A stretch of 35,131 bases of DNA from Chara braunii (GCA_003427395.1 BFEA01000198.1:385524-420654), one strand, 5' to 3'. Positions 1 through 11,176 are shown, counted from the stretch's first letter. Notes: generated from the sequence alone by a model not told the origin. Program-made: numbers and translations.

Positions 1-235
1 AAGTCTCACTCACATGCATGGCTTAACTCTCACATGATGACATTCCGTCTCAAGCTTGGTTGCAATCATGAGCCATGTGCATGTGTTTGAGCAAGTCTCA
101 CTCACATACATGGCTTAACTCTCACATGACGACATTCCGTTTCAAACTTGGCTGCATGCATGAGCCATGAGCAAATGTTTGAGAAAGTCTCACTCACGTA
201 GATGGCTCAACTCTCACATGGAAACATACCGGTAC
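1..235. repeat. Satellite array, 92-bp monomer, subfamily A
   Basis: About two and a half head-to-tail copies of a 92-bp unit. The string AAGTCTCACTCAC recurs at 1, 93 and 185. The unit shares blocks such as CATGTGCATGTGTT and ATTCCG with the adjoining 91-bp array, in the same order, so both appear to derive from one ancestral monomer. The array continues past the left edge of the window. No coding potential is seen. Confidence 0.85.
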
Positions 236-1358
236 TTACTTGGCCAACCTCTCCTCCATATGCATGTGTTCCACTAATTCGCTTCTTCCTTTTGTCAAGT
301 TCAAGCATGTGTTGATGTTCCGGTTCTTACTTAGTCAATCTTTCCTTCATGTGCATGTGCTCCGTTAGTTCACTCCTTCCGTTTGTCAAGTTCAAGCATG
401 TGTTGATGTTCCGGTTCTTACTTAGTCAATCTTTCCTTCATGTGCATGTGTTCCATTAGTTCACTTCTTCCTTTTGTCGAGTTCAAACATGTGTTGATGT
501 TCCGGTCCTTACTTAGTCAATGTTTCCTTCATGTGCATGTGTAACACTAGTTCACTTCTTCCTTTTGTCAAGTTTAAGCATGTGTTGATGTTTCGGTTCT
601 TACTTAGTCAATCTTTCCTCATGTGCATGTGTTCCACAAGTTCACTTCTTCCTTTTGTCGAGTTCAGACATATGTTGATGTTCCGGTTCTTACTTAGTCA
701 ACCTCTCCTTCATATGCATGTGTTCCATTAGTTCACTTTTTCCGTTTGTCAAGTTCAATCATGTGTTGATGTTCCGATTCTTACTTAGTCAATCTTTCCT
801 TCATGTGCATGTGTAACACTAGTTCACTTCTTCCTTTTATCAAGTTCAAGCATGTGTTGATGTTTCGGTTCTTACTTACTCAATCTTTCCTTCATGTGCA
901 TGTGCTCCATTAGTTCGCTTCTTCCGTTTGTCAAGTTCAATCATGTGTTGATGCTCCGGTTCTTACTTAGTCAATCTTTCCTTCATGTGCATGTGTAACA
1001 CTAGTTCACTTCTTCCTTTTGTCAAGTTCAAGCATGTGTTGATGTTCCGATTCGTACTTAGTCAATCTTTCCTTCATGTGCATGTGTTCCACAAGTTCAC
1101 TTCTTCCTTTTGTCGAGTTCAAACATATGTTGATGTTCTGGTTCTTACTTAGTCAACCTTTCCTTCATGTATAGTGTTCCATTAGTTCACTTCTTCCGTT
1201 TGTCAAGTTCAATCATGTGTTGATGTTCCGGTTCTTACTTGGTCAATCTTTCCTTCATTAATCAATCTTTCCTTCATATGCATGTGTTCCACTAGTTCAC
1301 TTCTACACTTTTGTCAAAGTTCAAGCATGAGTGGATGTTCCGGTTCTTACTTTAGTTG
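236..1358. repeat. Satellite array, 91-bp monomer, subfamily B, about 12 copies
   Basis: The core GTTGATGTTCC recurs at about 310, 402, 493, 584, 674, 765, 856, 947, 1038, 1129 and 1219, that is every 90-92 bases. A last diverged copy at about 1331 follows a roughly 20-base local duplication (TCAATCTTTCCTTCAT appears twice near 1245-1275). Copies vary at scattered sites: GTTCC/GTAAC after GCATGT, and CAAG/CGAG. Short open frames through the array are a by-product of the period and are not genes. Confidence 0.93.
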
Positions 1359-1438
1359 CTCTTTCTCTAAGAGATGGGTGACCAACATTGGGCTGCTATC
1401 ATGGGGTGATGACTTGATTAGGACTAGAAGACTCGTGC

Positions 1439-1456
1439 CTTCTCTCTCTCTCTCTC

Positions 1457-1535
<79 letters not shown>
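1439..1535. repeat. (CT)n-(TG)n-(TA)n compound microsatellite
   Basis: A short CT run (about 1439-1456) passes through TGTGTG into an uninterrupted TA run (about 1465-1535). Open frames reading Tyr-Ile repeats here are artefacts of the dinucleotide. Confidence 0.97.
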
Positions 1536-1538
<3 letters not shown>

Positions 1539-1539
1539 T

Positions 1540-1700
1540 TCGTCCTTCTCTCGCTCTCCCCCTATCCCTTTCCCTTCTCTCTCTGTCCCCCTCTGTCCCC
1601 ATCCCTCCTTTCCCCCCCTTGCCTTTTCTCTCTCTCTCTCTTCCCTTCTCTCTCTCTCGCATCATCATCTGACCCTCTTTCTCCCTTCCCCTCACTTAGC
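1540..1700. repeat. Pyrimidine-rich low-complexity tract
   Basis: Almost entirely C and T on the plus strand, with several CTCTCT runs. This is a polypurine/polypyrimidine tract next to the TA microsatellite. I see no gene. Confidence 0.8.
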
Positions 1701-2785
1701 ATATGACTAACCCTTCTCCCCCCTCACTTGGAAAACATTGCCAGGGCACGAGCGGAGAACGAAATCAGACCTCACTTGGTGGAGAAAGAGGACAAGGGGG
1801 GGTAGCCGGTCCCTTCTGCCACCAAGAAGGCAAGAGAGAGGACGTCCAAAAAAGGAAGTGGGATTGGCGGAATCGGGAAGAAAGCATAAGTTGAAAGTGA
1901 GGTCAGTTTGACTCAACCATCTCCTTGACTTCATGACTATGAGAAGAGAATGGGCTGATTGAACAACAAGAGGGAACAATGAGCAGCCAAAGGACTTGAA
2001 AGAATAGGCATGTGGGAAGGGCTATGTGTTGACCCCCGATGGGGGATTGTATGGATCTTCTTGTTTGTGTGGGATTGTGCAGGTAAGNGATGGATAANGA
2101 TGCCTTGAGNNGGATAGGGGCAAGTGGAACCGGGCATCAAGAGGGAAAGGGAAGAGGGCGTAGGGGCTATGAGACCCTTGACATAGAACTACCCCATGGA
2201 TATGACTTGTTCGTTTGAAGGCTTGGGGTGCAAATGGGAGTGTTGTCATGCCAAGGAAAAAGTGATGTTGTGTGTGCATGCATATGAGGACCCCGAAAAG
2301 ACTAAGGGGCCTACTTCAATAAGGTGGGAAGCAAATTGAGAGATCCGATGGATGCGTAGAGGTGAGGGGGAGGACGGCCCCACCGCACCCCGATGACGCC
2401 ATATAGCCAAAATGCTTAGGGAAATGGTGCGTGGCCTAAGGATGACGCTTAGCCTACGTACAAGAGAAGAGAAAGGCTCAAAGAACCCCTGGACTGCCTG
2501 CGTATTGGAAGGAGCAGTTGCTTGAGAACACAATAAAGAATCAAAAAAATCAGCGTTGGGGAACGACCAGCGAGACTACCACCCGGANTGAGGGCTGAGC
2601 TACATCCCCAATGTCGAAGCTCTCTCGCGCGATGGCCCACCCCCATCCATCTCAAAGGACTAGGTGGGGGTGACCTTGGGACGAATGGCCCGCGCCCTGA
2701 GCATGAGTGTAGGTGGGCCGAGCCAACTGGGACCCGCAGTGGGGTCGACTAAGGCTCGAAAGTCTATCGGGGTTTGACCCTATAA
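1701..2785. other. Stretch without a recognisable gene
   Basis: No long open frame with recognisable content on either strand. Single or paired Ns occur at about 2088, 2099, 2110-2111 and 2587. The last part (2640-2785) is richer in G and C and may be the 5' untranslated region of the Penelope-like element that follows, but I found no terminal repeat to prove where that element starts. Confidence 0.5.
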
Positions 2786-3358
2786 CGTGCCAAGCCTCGC
2801 TCTCGCGGAAGCCTGAAGTCACGTCCAAAGCGGATCGACATCTCCCCCGATGACGAAGGTGTTGAAGGTGTTAAGCAGAATCTTCAAGGTAAGCTCGAAA
2901 ACAACAGTGAGCTGTCCGATATGAAACGGATGCGCGTTGCTCTGATGCAGGGGCTCGGTGATACGAAAGGGAAGGCACAAGTGATCGAACCGTCCGGCGG
3001 TAAACAGGGTGACACCGTGGACGACAGAGAAGATATTGACATCGCGCAGAACACGCCCAATGCCGACGAAGAAGAAGAGGATGACGAAGGTGGGCTCGCT
3101 GCTTACATGAAGATCTGTATAGACTACTACAGCTCCTTACACTATACTCGAGTGCAGGAGTTGTGTAAGGAAAAATGCATCCAGTATTTCAGGAAGGAAA
3201 TGGGCGCCTGGGAACTAGCGAGACGCGATCTGTAGGATTATACCGACCTTCTGAAGGAAGGGAAGGTCGAGAAGGATGGCGAATCTTCGAAGAAGCCCGG
3301 CGACATCGAAGAGGAGTCCGATAAGCTGTCAGATCTGCACCCCGTAAGGAGAAAATAG
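2786..3358 (+). pseudogene. Penelope-like element, acidic N-terminal region
   Basis: The frame is open from 2786 (after a TAA at 2783) and continues through an in-frame TAG at 3233-3235 to a TAG at 3356-3358. It is hydrophilic, with an Asp/Glu run (NADEEEEDDE) near the middle. A Cys/Tyr/Leu-bearing segment follows (around IDYYSSLHYTRVQELCKEKC), then a Lys/Glu-rich linker. The first ATG is at 2921, but the frame is open and compositionally alike upstream, so the true start may be earlier. I recognise no named domain. Members of this clade are reported to carry DNA-binding motifs here; that is family knowledge and nothing in this sequence shows it. A frameshift separates this piece from the GIY-YIG segment. 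Confidence 0.6.
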
Positions 3359-3378
3359 GCTGCAGCAGCCTGAGGTCG

Positions 3379-4176
3379 TTGTCACGAGCCACGAAAAGGA
3401 TTACCGATCTGAAAGGTCATGTGGATAGCGCATTGCGTGTCCTGCTGGATTGGGTCCATGTTCTGTTGATAGTGCTCGCCTGCTTGAAAGACTTTATAAG
3501 CAAGGGTAAACCGTTTGTGCCCTTGTGTTTGCGCATGAGCTCTGATCAATGGGAAAGGCTATTCATTGCTAACTGCTGCGTATATATTCTAATGTCTCTA
3601 AATCACAAGCTCACTTATGTAGGTAAGACTGTTCGGTCCCTTAAAGACCGATGGGCCGAACACTGTAGATCCGCCCGGGGAGAGAGCAAGCAAAAGGTTC
3701 ACTCCTGGCTGCGGAAAGTGGGATGGGAGCAATATGTATCCATTCCAATCTGGTTTGGCGAGAAATGTGTGATTGAGACGTTGGAACAATCTCTGATTAA
3801 GAGTATCAACCCGGGGCTAAACGCGAGTGGATATAAAAAACGAAATGGCAAGCGAAAACCCCGTGGCAGATGCAGTAGAAGTAGAAAATCTGAAACTCCA
3901 ATTGCAGTTTTTGAACCACTTATATTTGCATGCTCAGCGGTGGACATCAACGGCGAACACGATCTGCTCCGTATCCTAAAACTTCTGGAGAAAAGGAAGA
4001 AACGTCGGATGATCTGTGTAACTAACAACACTGGATACAAATGGTTAAAAGCTTGGCGCCTGATTGCGTTGCTTTTTGGGTTGTCTAAGGTACGATGCAA
4101 GGACCAAAACTTGCTACTAATAGATGCTAAACAAGCAATCGAAGAAGGTGCGGAATGGCAGATCACAGAGGAATGA
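3379..4176 (+). pseudogene. Penelope-like element, GIY-YIG endonuclease domain
   Basis: This segment would nick target DNA for target-primed reverse transcription. Counting from the codon at 3379, the GIY half is CVYILM (residues 67-72) and the YIG half is TYVGKT (79-84). Basic residues R86 and R91 and H95 follow. The catalytic Glu candidate is in VIETLEQ (E133), followed by SINPGLN, the Asn-bearing end typical of the fold. After the domain comes a Lys/Arg-rich stretch (KKRNGKRKPRGR). The open frame ends at a TGA that overlaps the next segment in another frame, so a frameshift lies between about 4150 and 4176. Upstream residues 20-36 are hydrophobic, but I would not call a membrane segment in a degraded ORF. 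Confidence in the domain is good because motif order and spacing are complete. Confidence 0.82.
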
Positions 4177-4945
4177 ACTAAGGAAGGGAGAACTAAGAGC
4201 CCTGCTAAGGGCCCCTTGGAAACGGAGGGATCTGTACAAATGTGGGCTGGACGAGTTGATTGAGCTCAATAATGCTGTGAAATGTATTAATCAGGAACGA
4301 GGTCGACAGATCATTCGTGGCATCCTGACCAATGTGCTGAATTTTTTTTTTGGTTTGAACCCTCGTGCGAATATAGTCATTAAAATTTCTTTTTGTACAA
4401 CAATTACTAACAAAGCATGTGTTGAATCAGAGGTGAAAAATTGGATTTTGGGAAACGTTCTGCCTACCTCACTAGCTGACTTGTATGCGAAGAGGACCAG
4501 AGTCGTTTGGTTGAAAGCCAAATCGGTTGGTGATCTTGTGCATAATCAAAAGGCCTACGCACAGAGCTGCAGTTTTGATTGCACTTGCGCTGACCTCGAC
4601 CTACCCCGCAGAGATGGGCATGTTGCAGTTAAGCTTAGCGAGGTGGACGGGATTCACCCATTCGTGTTCAATTCAAAAAATACGCCATTTTCTTGCACTC
4701 TTGCTGTGAAAGATGGTCTGAATAAAGCATGCAATGCCGCACTGAGCTGTTTGTACAAAATGAATCTGATTAAGATGCAATTCCGAATTGATACTGCTAA
4801 AGTAAGCAGGAAAGGTCAGTCCAAGCCATTCGGTTGTGTCCTGAATGAATACGTTATGGGGGTCAAACAGGCTTTCTCGGGGCGAGTCTTGTGTCCCTTG
4901 GATCGGAACCCAAGTGAGACATGGATCGAATGCCCAAGAAGATAG
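4150..4945 (+). pseudogene. Penelope-like element, linker between endonuclease and RT
   Basis: Continues the element in a second frame after the frameshift near 4150-4176. It is rich in Lys, Asn and Cys, with the cluster CSFDCTCADLDLP and a following GIHPFVF block. Such Cys/His clusters between domains are common in Penelope-like proteins, but I cannot assign it to a defined zinc finger. An in-frame TAG at 4943-4945 separates it from the RT segment; the same frame continues directly afterwards. The T8 run near 4341 is a possible slippage site. Confidence 0.6.
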
Positions 4946-6223
4946 GAGGAGGGGTTAAAAAAGATGTTTTCTAAGAATGAGAACTACGAAGTTATTATGA
5001 AAGGAAAAAGTGAAGTTCTGTTGGAAATCCGCAATGCATATAAAACGGATGGGCTATCGGAAGTCGCCAGCTGGGACACTCATGGAGTATTACAACATGC
5101 ATACATTATGGCAAAAGAAAAGGACAAAGATAAAAGGAGACCGATTGTCCCCTCCTATCTGAGCCCCTTTCGTTGCGTTTTTGGCGTGCTGTCCCTAGGA
5201 CTGAACGAACTTATAAAACGGGCTCATACCCCGCATTTTAACCTCAGAAGCCTGTGCGATCTGAGTGAAGAAATTGAAAAGGTGAATCTGCGGTGTGAAA
5301 AAACAGAAGATCTCAGGGTTATAGCCTGTACATATGACATTAAAGAAATGTTCACACAGTTGCCGCATGATGAAATTCGTATTGTCGTGGAATGGATAGT
5401 CAGTCTGTTTGCAGAGAAGGGAATCCGATGACTCAGATATAATTCTGAGAAAAAACTGGTCACTTCTGAAAAATCACACGGGAAATCTGGGTGGAAGTCC
5501 TTGCGGATTAAAAAGTTGATCAATCTAACTAATTTCCAACTCAAGAATAACTTTTTTCTCGTTGGTGACAGTATTCTGCGATAGAAGAAAGGTATCCCGA
5601 TGGGCGAACGACCAAGTCCTGCACTTGCCTGTGTAATGTGCGTGTGTGCCGAGTCTAAGTTTATTCGGACCCTTGGGACTGATGCGAAGCTCATGTCTGG
5701 TAAAGGGCACATTGACGATCTCCTTCTCTTCTCGTTCTTTCACGTAAGCGACGGAGAAAGAGAAAGGAAGGCGGAGGAACGACTGGACCGGATTTCTGAA
5801 TGTTACCCAGTCGAACTAAGTCTGGAACGAACTGACCTCAGAATCGGGGTTGTGAATTTTTTGAAAACCAGAATCTTGGTGACAAAGCGTTTTCCGGTTG
5901 TCCTCTGCTCGCACAAATTTAAGAACGCCGGAACCATATGGTCCCCTCAAAGTCTGCGCCTGCGTACCTACAAGGAGTGCTCGTCTTTTGGCCCGAAAAC
6001 AACAAAGTTTGCTACTGTGGCAAACACGATTATGAGGATCTCACGGAACTGTAACCATCCAGGTCTGATATGTTGTGCGGTTCTCTTGCTGGCCCAGGAA
6101 CTAGAGAAACACGCGTATCTTGCAAAGTTTGTCATTTCTGGCCTACAGTGGATGCAGCGGCGGGATCCAAAACTGTTGTGGGGGAGTTTAAAAGACGTGG
6201 TAAGAATGTTATATGACCACTGA
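4946..6223 (+). pseudogene. Penelope-like element, reverse transcriptase domain
   Basis: One frame throughout, interrupted by TGA at 5429 and TAG at 5582. Visible RT motifs in order: RRPIVPSYLSPFR near 5138 (fingers), ACTYDIKEMFTQLPH near 5324 (motif A, catalytic Asp at 5336), KGIPMGERPSPALA at about 5588 (motif B), and GHIDDLLLF near 5705 (motif C, Asp pair at 5714). The TYDIKxMFTxLPH and IDD forms are typical of Penelope-like RTs, not of LINE or LTR RTs. The ending around 6180-6223 (LLWGSLKDVVRMLYDH) stops at TGA. Both internal stops need only one C-to-T change from CGA or CAG. The two halves are unambiguous as RT; activity is excluded by the stops. Confidence 0.85.
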
Positions 6224-6890
6224 GCCTCAAACTCGTTATCATTGGGCGAAGTGACCATCTGGCTACGAAGCGAAAAAGCAGGAGGTAACGACGATTGTCC
6301 GCTTGTGACAGAGAATTTTCTGAGGCATGGCCTCCGATCTCCAAGGCGAAATAGTTGGATCCCCAGTCACTTGCTGACGCGAACGTTTTCCCGAACAAGC
6401 GTGTTCCCCCTCTTTTCTGATCTGAATTTTGCAGGTCCTGCGGGTCTTGGTACGTGGGAATTGAAACTCGTTTTTTTTTTATGAGTGGCACTAGGTACAC
6501 GTACGAGTGGGCACTTGATGAATTTTGTTCACCATAGTAAAGGATAGAAAGTTAGTATAAAGCAAGAAGCAAAGTAGTAAACAGTGCCTCAATATGAGTG
6601 GCGTAACAAGTGGAAGGGTTGAGATATCTCAGCTGGTGTAATGCTGAGGATGGCGGTGAAGGAGATGACGGTGCCATGATATTAAAGCTCGTGTTGTCTT
6701 CTTCGTAATAAATTTTCCATTATTTGTAATCTTTCTCGTGGAGTAGGATTAAGGAATTGAATTAAGCTGTTTAGAGTTAGACTGATATTCCACCTGGTTT
6801 TCTGTTATGGCCAGGAAAAACGGACGCAACGAGTGGAAGCGAAGGTGGTCATCAAGATAGAGATATATGAAATCTCCAAAGGATAGTTCA
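6224..6890. other. Probable 3' flank of the Penelope-like element; no gene
   Basis: The RT frame reopens after its stop for about 80 codons (to 6484), but the translation carries no motif and ends in a T9 run at about 6472. From 6540 to 6890 the sequence is AT-richer and non-coding by eye. No inverted or direct repeat marking the end of the element was found. Confidence 0.4.
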
Positions 6891-6894
6891 TCTC

Positions 6895-7798
6895 CTAGAA
6901 CAGATGGATGCAGAGAGGAAAAATCTGCCAAAAGTAGAAATCTCTCTTTTCGATGGCAACTTTGTTTCCACTTTTCTGGATAAATTTGAGCAACTTGCAT
7001 CTGTCAATAAATGAGATGATCGTAAAATGTTGCAACCAGTTCTGAGATATATTGAAAAAAATCTTGTGGATGTAGTCCGGAAAATAGCCCAAGCATCAAC
7101 ATGGTCGGAGTTTCAGGACGCCATGTTGGAGAAGTTTAAGCTCGGGGATAAATTAACAACGTTAGAGGACTTAAAAAATATCAAGCGGGATGCGTACATA
7201 GTAGAAGAGAAGTTCCTTTTTGACTATGAAAGGATCGCTTGTCGGATGCAGGGTTTAACAGATAAACAGAAATGTCTTACTTTCCTTGCAAAATTTTATG
7301 AGGCAGAGCAGCAGGAGCTTATCCGTGGGGTAACCGACGAGTCAGATTGGACGAGGATCCGTTCGAATTTTAACAATGGGAACTTTGATCAGGTCCTTCA
7401 TCTGCAACTTCGCTTGCTATAGCCTGAGGGGAAATGTCGAGATAATAAAAGGAAGAGGGATTCAAATCTTATTTTAATGCTTTCAGAAGTGAGAGGAATG
7501 ATGAAAGACATTTAGAAGGGCTTACGCCTTGAACCTCAGCAAGAAAAGTAAGGAAGCAAACGGCCAATGGTGGATCGATATGTTATAAGTAAACAGAATG
7601 AAAAAATTTGTTTTAAACGACCTCTCAACACTAACTCTTCAGAAGGAGGAGTGTTGCAAGTTAGTATCTCAAGATCGACAAGACCAGCGAGCGAAGAGAG
7701 AGAGAGAGTATTGGAAAAACATTGTGTGTAAAAGATGTGGTAGAGTCGTATATACTTTAAGTAGGTGTAAGGGATCGAAAGTCGACAAAAAAAAATAA
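6895..7798 (+). pseudogene. Relic of an LTR-retrotransposon gag (capsid and degraded zinc knuckle)
   Basis: In one frame from about 6928 an ISLFDGNF segment leads, across an in-frame TGA at 7012, into a capsid-like helical domain. Recognisable pieces are DVVRKIAQASTWSEFQDAML and FLFDYERIACRMQGLTDKQK (about 7075-7270), typical of retrotransposon gag. The knuckle is read in another frame near 7726-7774 as CKRCGRVVYTLSRC. It fits CX2CX4HX4C exactly except that the His is Tyr (TAT). A TAG at 7420, further stops at 7513 and 7549, and a frameshift break the frame. No protease, RT or integrase follows, so only gag survives. It is not close in sequence to the gag of the gypsy element further right. 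Confidence 0.65.
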
Positions 7799-9840
7799 GT
7801 CATTAATTTTTTGTTCGAGTTTTACCAAACTTCGTAATTTTGTGTGGGATGAGACTTGCCTTGGGACTGCAGTTTTCTTTGGCGACAAGTATATTCTTTC
7901 TTGGCTTTCTTGAGTGAGTCAGGGCGCGTTCGGCACCACTTCACTCAAGGTCAGTCAGTCAGTCAGTGGTCAGTTGATTGACTCAGATTTCCCTTCACAC
8001 TTGTGTGTACCCACACTTTGCTTGACCCTGTTCATTGAATGTTCGTTGAAAAGGTAGAGGAAAATCGTGCGTGTCGTGCATGTGAATGGAAAGGTCTGAC
8101 TTGAGCATGAGATTGCACTGGTTTTCTCTTGAACTTGTTGCTTCTGCGTGTTGTGCAGGTCGGTAGAAGGATGCTTGCAAAGAAGATTGATTATGCTTAT
8201 GTGAGATGAAGAAAATGATTGTCCTCTTTCTATATTTCACCTGCGTGCATGCCAAGAAGGATTGGTTGTTTTGAAAAATCTCAATTTTGCGCGCACCGTA
8301 AACGAATTTGAATCAAATAAAACAGATAAGGTCAAACGAACGTAGTCTTTTCTCAAAGATTGACCATTTCTTTCCTGAATGACTTTTATCTGTCTAAATG
8401 GTTCTCATTCTCTATCTTTTCTAACTATTTTCGTTTGAGTTACCTTGGGCAAGAAACGAAGGGGACAACTGAAAATCTACTTGTGGTGAACAGATTCTCT
8501 TTCTTTAGGAAGCAACTGGGACGAGGGTTCGTTGCTTTAGGAGCCGACCCTTTTATCGACCCAGAGTGGACCGTTCTACGAGGGGGTACTTTGTCGATTC
8601 GGTGGAGACGGCCCGACTTCTGAGATTCAAGTCTTCTGCTCGGGTGAGGAGGAGTACCCCAGACCACTTCCTAGAGGGAGAGACATGCAACACCTCAAGC
8701 AATGCCCCTGATCAAGAATCATCCGCAAAATAGTCCGTCATCCAAAAAGATTGAGAAACGTGTGGAGACGGGTGTGTGTGTGTTCAATCTTAGGTCGGCG
8801 GTATGATGAAATTAATAACTTTGGCAGCGTAAGTCATCAAGTCAAAATTAAGACAGACCGACTACCTTGTTGGTTGCATTAAGGTTTTTGTTGAAAGTCA
8901 ACTCCTCGTTGGCGGCTGTATGATTCTTGTGGAATTCGACCCAGGGTGGTCGAATTTTATTTTGATATTGTGTTATTGGATGTATCTAATGACCATTTAG
9001 ATTCGTTCAGTTATCATTTAAGATTGGATATATGTTCATGTCGACTACGGTCGATTCTTTTTTTATGTAACTATGTGTGGTTGTTATGTCTTTCTTTTTA
9101 ACTGGTGACCAAAAGGACTAGGATATTGGGGGCTTCACACGTGGTTGAGACCGTCCTAGTCGATCGGGGTACGCTTCGTACTTAGGAGATCAGGGCCCTA
9201 AGAAACGAAGGACGTTCGGGTTCAATAGACGTTCTAATCGCGAGTACCTATACTACAGCGAGCGAGCAAATGCCCTCGACTGACCCACCTCTGCAACTGC
9301 ATGTAAAAACTTTCGCATGCGATTCTGTAGCTCGGTAGAGATACGCCCCTAAAGGTGGTGTCAACCCCTTAGGGAGGCAAGCTTATGCCCCGTGGGAACC
9401 TATCTTGTCGTAGGGGACCGCGGGATGTACAGTTGGCGTGCCTGACTAGAGCGGCGAAGGGACGACGTGACTGCGACCATCTCGGCGGTCCACGGGATTA
9501 ATTATGTGTTGTCCCTGAGTTACCTCTGTAGTTTGCTTTTTGTTTTAACTCCTGTGTGACATGGCCGGGAGGGTTTCCGCCTCTTTCGCGAGGAAAGGTG
9601 GGGGCCGATGCGCTTTCGGTCCCTTATTCTTCTAAAAGCGAAACCGGTTATGAGGTAACTCACCCACCCCTTTGCTCTGTCGGCCCCTTTGGCCACAAAC
9701 ACAGAGGTAGTGTGTTCATATGCCATGGAATACTTCAAAGATTTAGTCACTACAAGGAGACCATATGACAACTCTGACTCGGATCTTTCTGATTACTATG
9801 ATTATTGAAATAGAACAGACCGTAGGATACCGCAAAAGGT
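7799..9840. other. 2-kb stretch without a recognisable gene
   Basis: Short open frames on both strands carry no motif I know. A small (CAGT)n run sits near 7952-7970. An imperfect inverted pair GACTAGGA/TCCTAGTC sits near 9117 and 9162. The position behind a lone gag suggests leader or LTR remains of that element, but I could not find a matching repeat within the window, so this is only a suggestion. Confidence 0.4.
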
Positions 9841-9859
9841 TCAAGTATATTTAGACAAT

Positions 9860-11176
9860 CCAATTACAGTTAGAGGAGAATACAGGCAGCACGTCAGGTG
9901 GCTAAGGGGAAATGCCCTGGCCCGGATGGACTACCAATCAAATTTTTCCTGTCAACATGGGATGTGTTTGCACAATTTTTCTGCGATATTTTCAATGAAA
10001 CACTCTCTTCCGGCACCTTGCCGAAGGGTATGGTACAAGCCTACAAGGCATGATCTCCCTCCTCTATAAAAAGGGGGATAAGAGAGAGGTGAGAAACAGG
10101 CGCCCGATATCAGTCTTAAATGTGTCATACAAGTTACCTTACACTACGCCTGACGTCAGTTCTCCCAGATTTGGTGGGCGGAGAACAAGGTTCCTTTATC
10201 AAAGGAAGATCAATTTTTGATAATATATTAGCCACCGTCCAAGCATTGAAAATGATTAGTTGGGAGAAAAAAAACTTGGCTATCTTAATGCTCGATATGG
10301 CAAAAGCGTACGATAAAGTCGGATGGGCCTTTGTTAACACTTCACTGTTACATATGGACTTTGGTCCCCACTTTCGGAAGTGGGTCAAAGCCATGTATGC
10401 CAAGGCAACAACCACAGTACTCGTCAATGGGAAACAGTCAGAACAATTTGTATTATCCAGATCCCTTCGACAAGGCTGCCCTCTTGCTCCCCTAATATTT
10501 GTACTTCAACTCGAGATACTCCTAGACAACACAAGAAACAACCCCCTCATGGAGGGGTTGCGCCTTTCCCCCTCCTTTCAATGGGAGGGGGGGGACTATT
10601 GCTGATGATCTAACGGTTGCCTGCGCCAATACCGTAGGCAGTTTAGCAAAACTCTGTAGGGTAATTGATGACTATTGTGAGCTTTCTCAAACCTCCATAA
10701 ATTGGGACAAGTCTGTGTATTTCCTAACCCCCCCCCATGTGTTGTGTGTGAATTGGGGCCTTAGACATGTCCCTGTAAATATGACTGACAGATTATTGAG
10801 AGTTAAGATGTCTTTGTCAAACTGCTCCAGGATCCAAGACAACATATTGGCGGACAAAGTGGTGGCCAGGATCGCTGGGTGGGAGCGAAGGACCCACCTG
10901 TCCCTGTTTAGGCGAGCCCTCGTTATCTCATCTACGGCTTTCTCACTTCTGTGGTACCCCTAAGCATACACTATTTGGGAGACGAGGCATATATTAAAAT
11001 AAAAAAGGCTATAACACGCTACCTGTGGAAATATGAGGCTACTTCGGAACAAGGCTTTTTATCTAAAGTTTTCTGGGAAGCTATCTCGGCGCGAAGAAAG
11101 AAAGGGGGATTGGGGATCCTGGACCCCAGACCCCAGACAACAGCGTTCCTTGCAAAATGGCCAGTGCAGGAAATGC
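9860..11176 (+). pseudogene. LINE-A reverse transcriptase (5' half of ORF2 relic)
   Basis: L1-type RT motifs follow in order over several frames: AKGKCPGPDGLP near 9900, EVRNRRPISVLNVSYK near 10090, GEQGSFIKGRS near 10183, LDMAKAYDKVGW near 10294 (motif A), SRSLRQGCPLAPL near 10456 (motif B), and IADDLTVA near 10599 (motif C). A thumb/connection part follows (ADKVVARIAGWE; KGGLGILDPR near 11104). Frameshifts occur near 10048, 10140, 10590 and 10960. Upstream of 9860 there is no endonuclease, so the copy is 5' truncated. It would have copied its own RNA at a nicked target, but is inactive here. Confidence 0.85.
11173..11176 (+). repeat. Target-site duplication ATGC, left copy (gypsy element)
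   Basis: ATGC directly precedes the 5' LTR start TGTGACG and recurs at 23601-23604 directly after the 3' LTR end CGTCACA. The interrupted LINE-A frame reads through when one copy is kept, which proves the duplication rather than chance identity. Confidence 0.85.

Larger units (their letters stand above)
2786..6223 (+). mobile_element. Penelope-like retroelement with N-terminal GIY-YIG endonuclease (decayed)
   Basis: Three successive segments read as one protein: an acidic N-terminal part, a GIY-YIG nuclease, then a reverse transcriptase of Penelope type (motif A TYDIKEMF, then GIPMG and HIDD). In canonical Penelope elements the GIY-YIG domain follows the RT. Here it precedes it, as described for the permuted Chlamys/Naiad-type elements of green algae and invertebrates. 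The frame is broken by at least two frameshifts and several in-frame stops (3233, 4943, 5429, 5582), so it cannot be active as it stands. The outer ends are set by the open coding frame only; no pseudo-LTR, target duplication or tail was found. Confidence 0.82.

Noticed and set aside
1-1358. CRISPR-like array, because of the regular spacing.
   Set aside because: The whole 91-92-bp unit is repeated with no unique spacers, and the context is eukaryotic; it is a satellite.
1282-1710. Open frames on both strands through the TA and CT repeats.
   Set aside because: Dinucleotide repeats give Tyr-Ile or Ser-Leu/Arg-Glu runs in any frame; there is no gene-like sequence outside the repeat.
7799-9840. 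Search for pol or a second LTR belonging to the lone gag at 6895-7798.
   Set aside because: No protease, RT, integrase or matching repeat was found in either direction.
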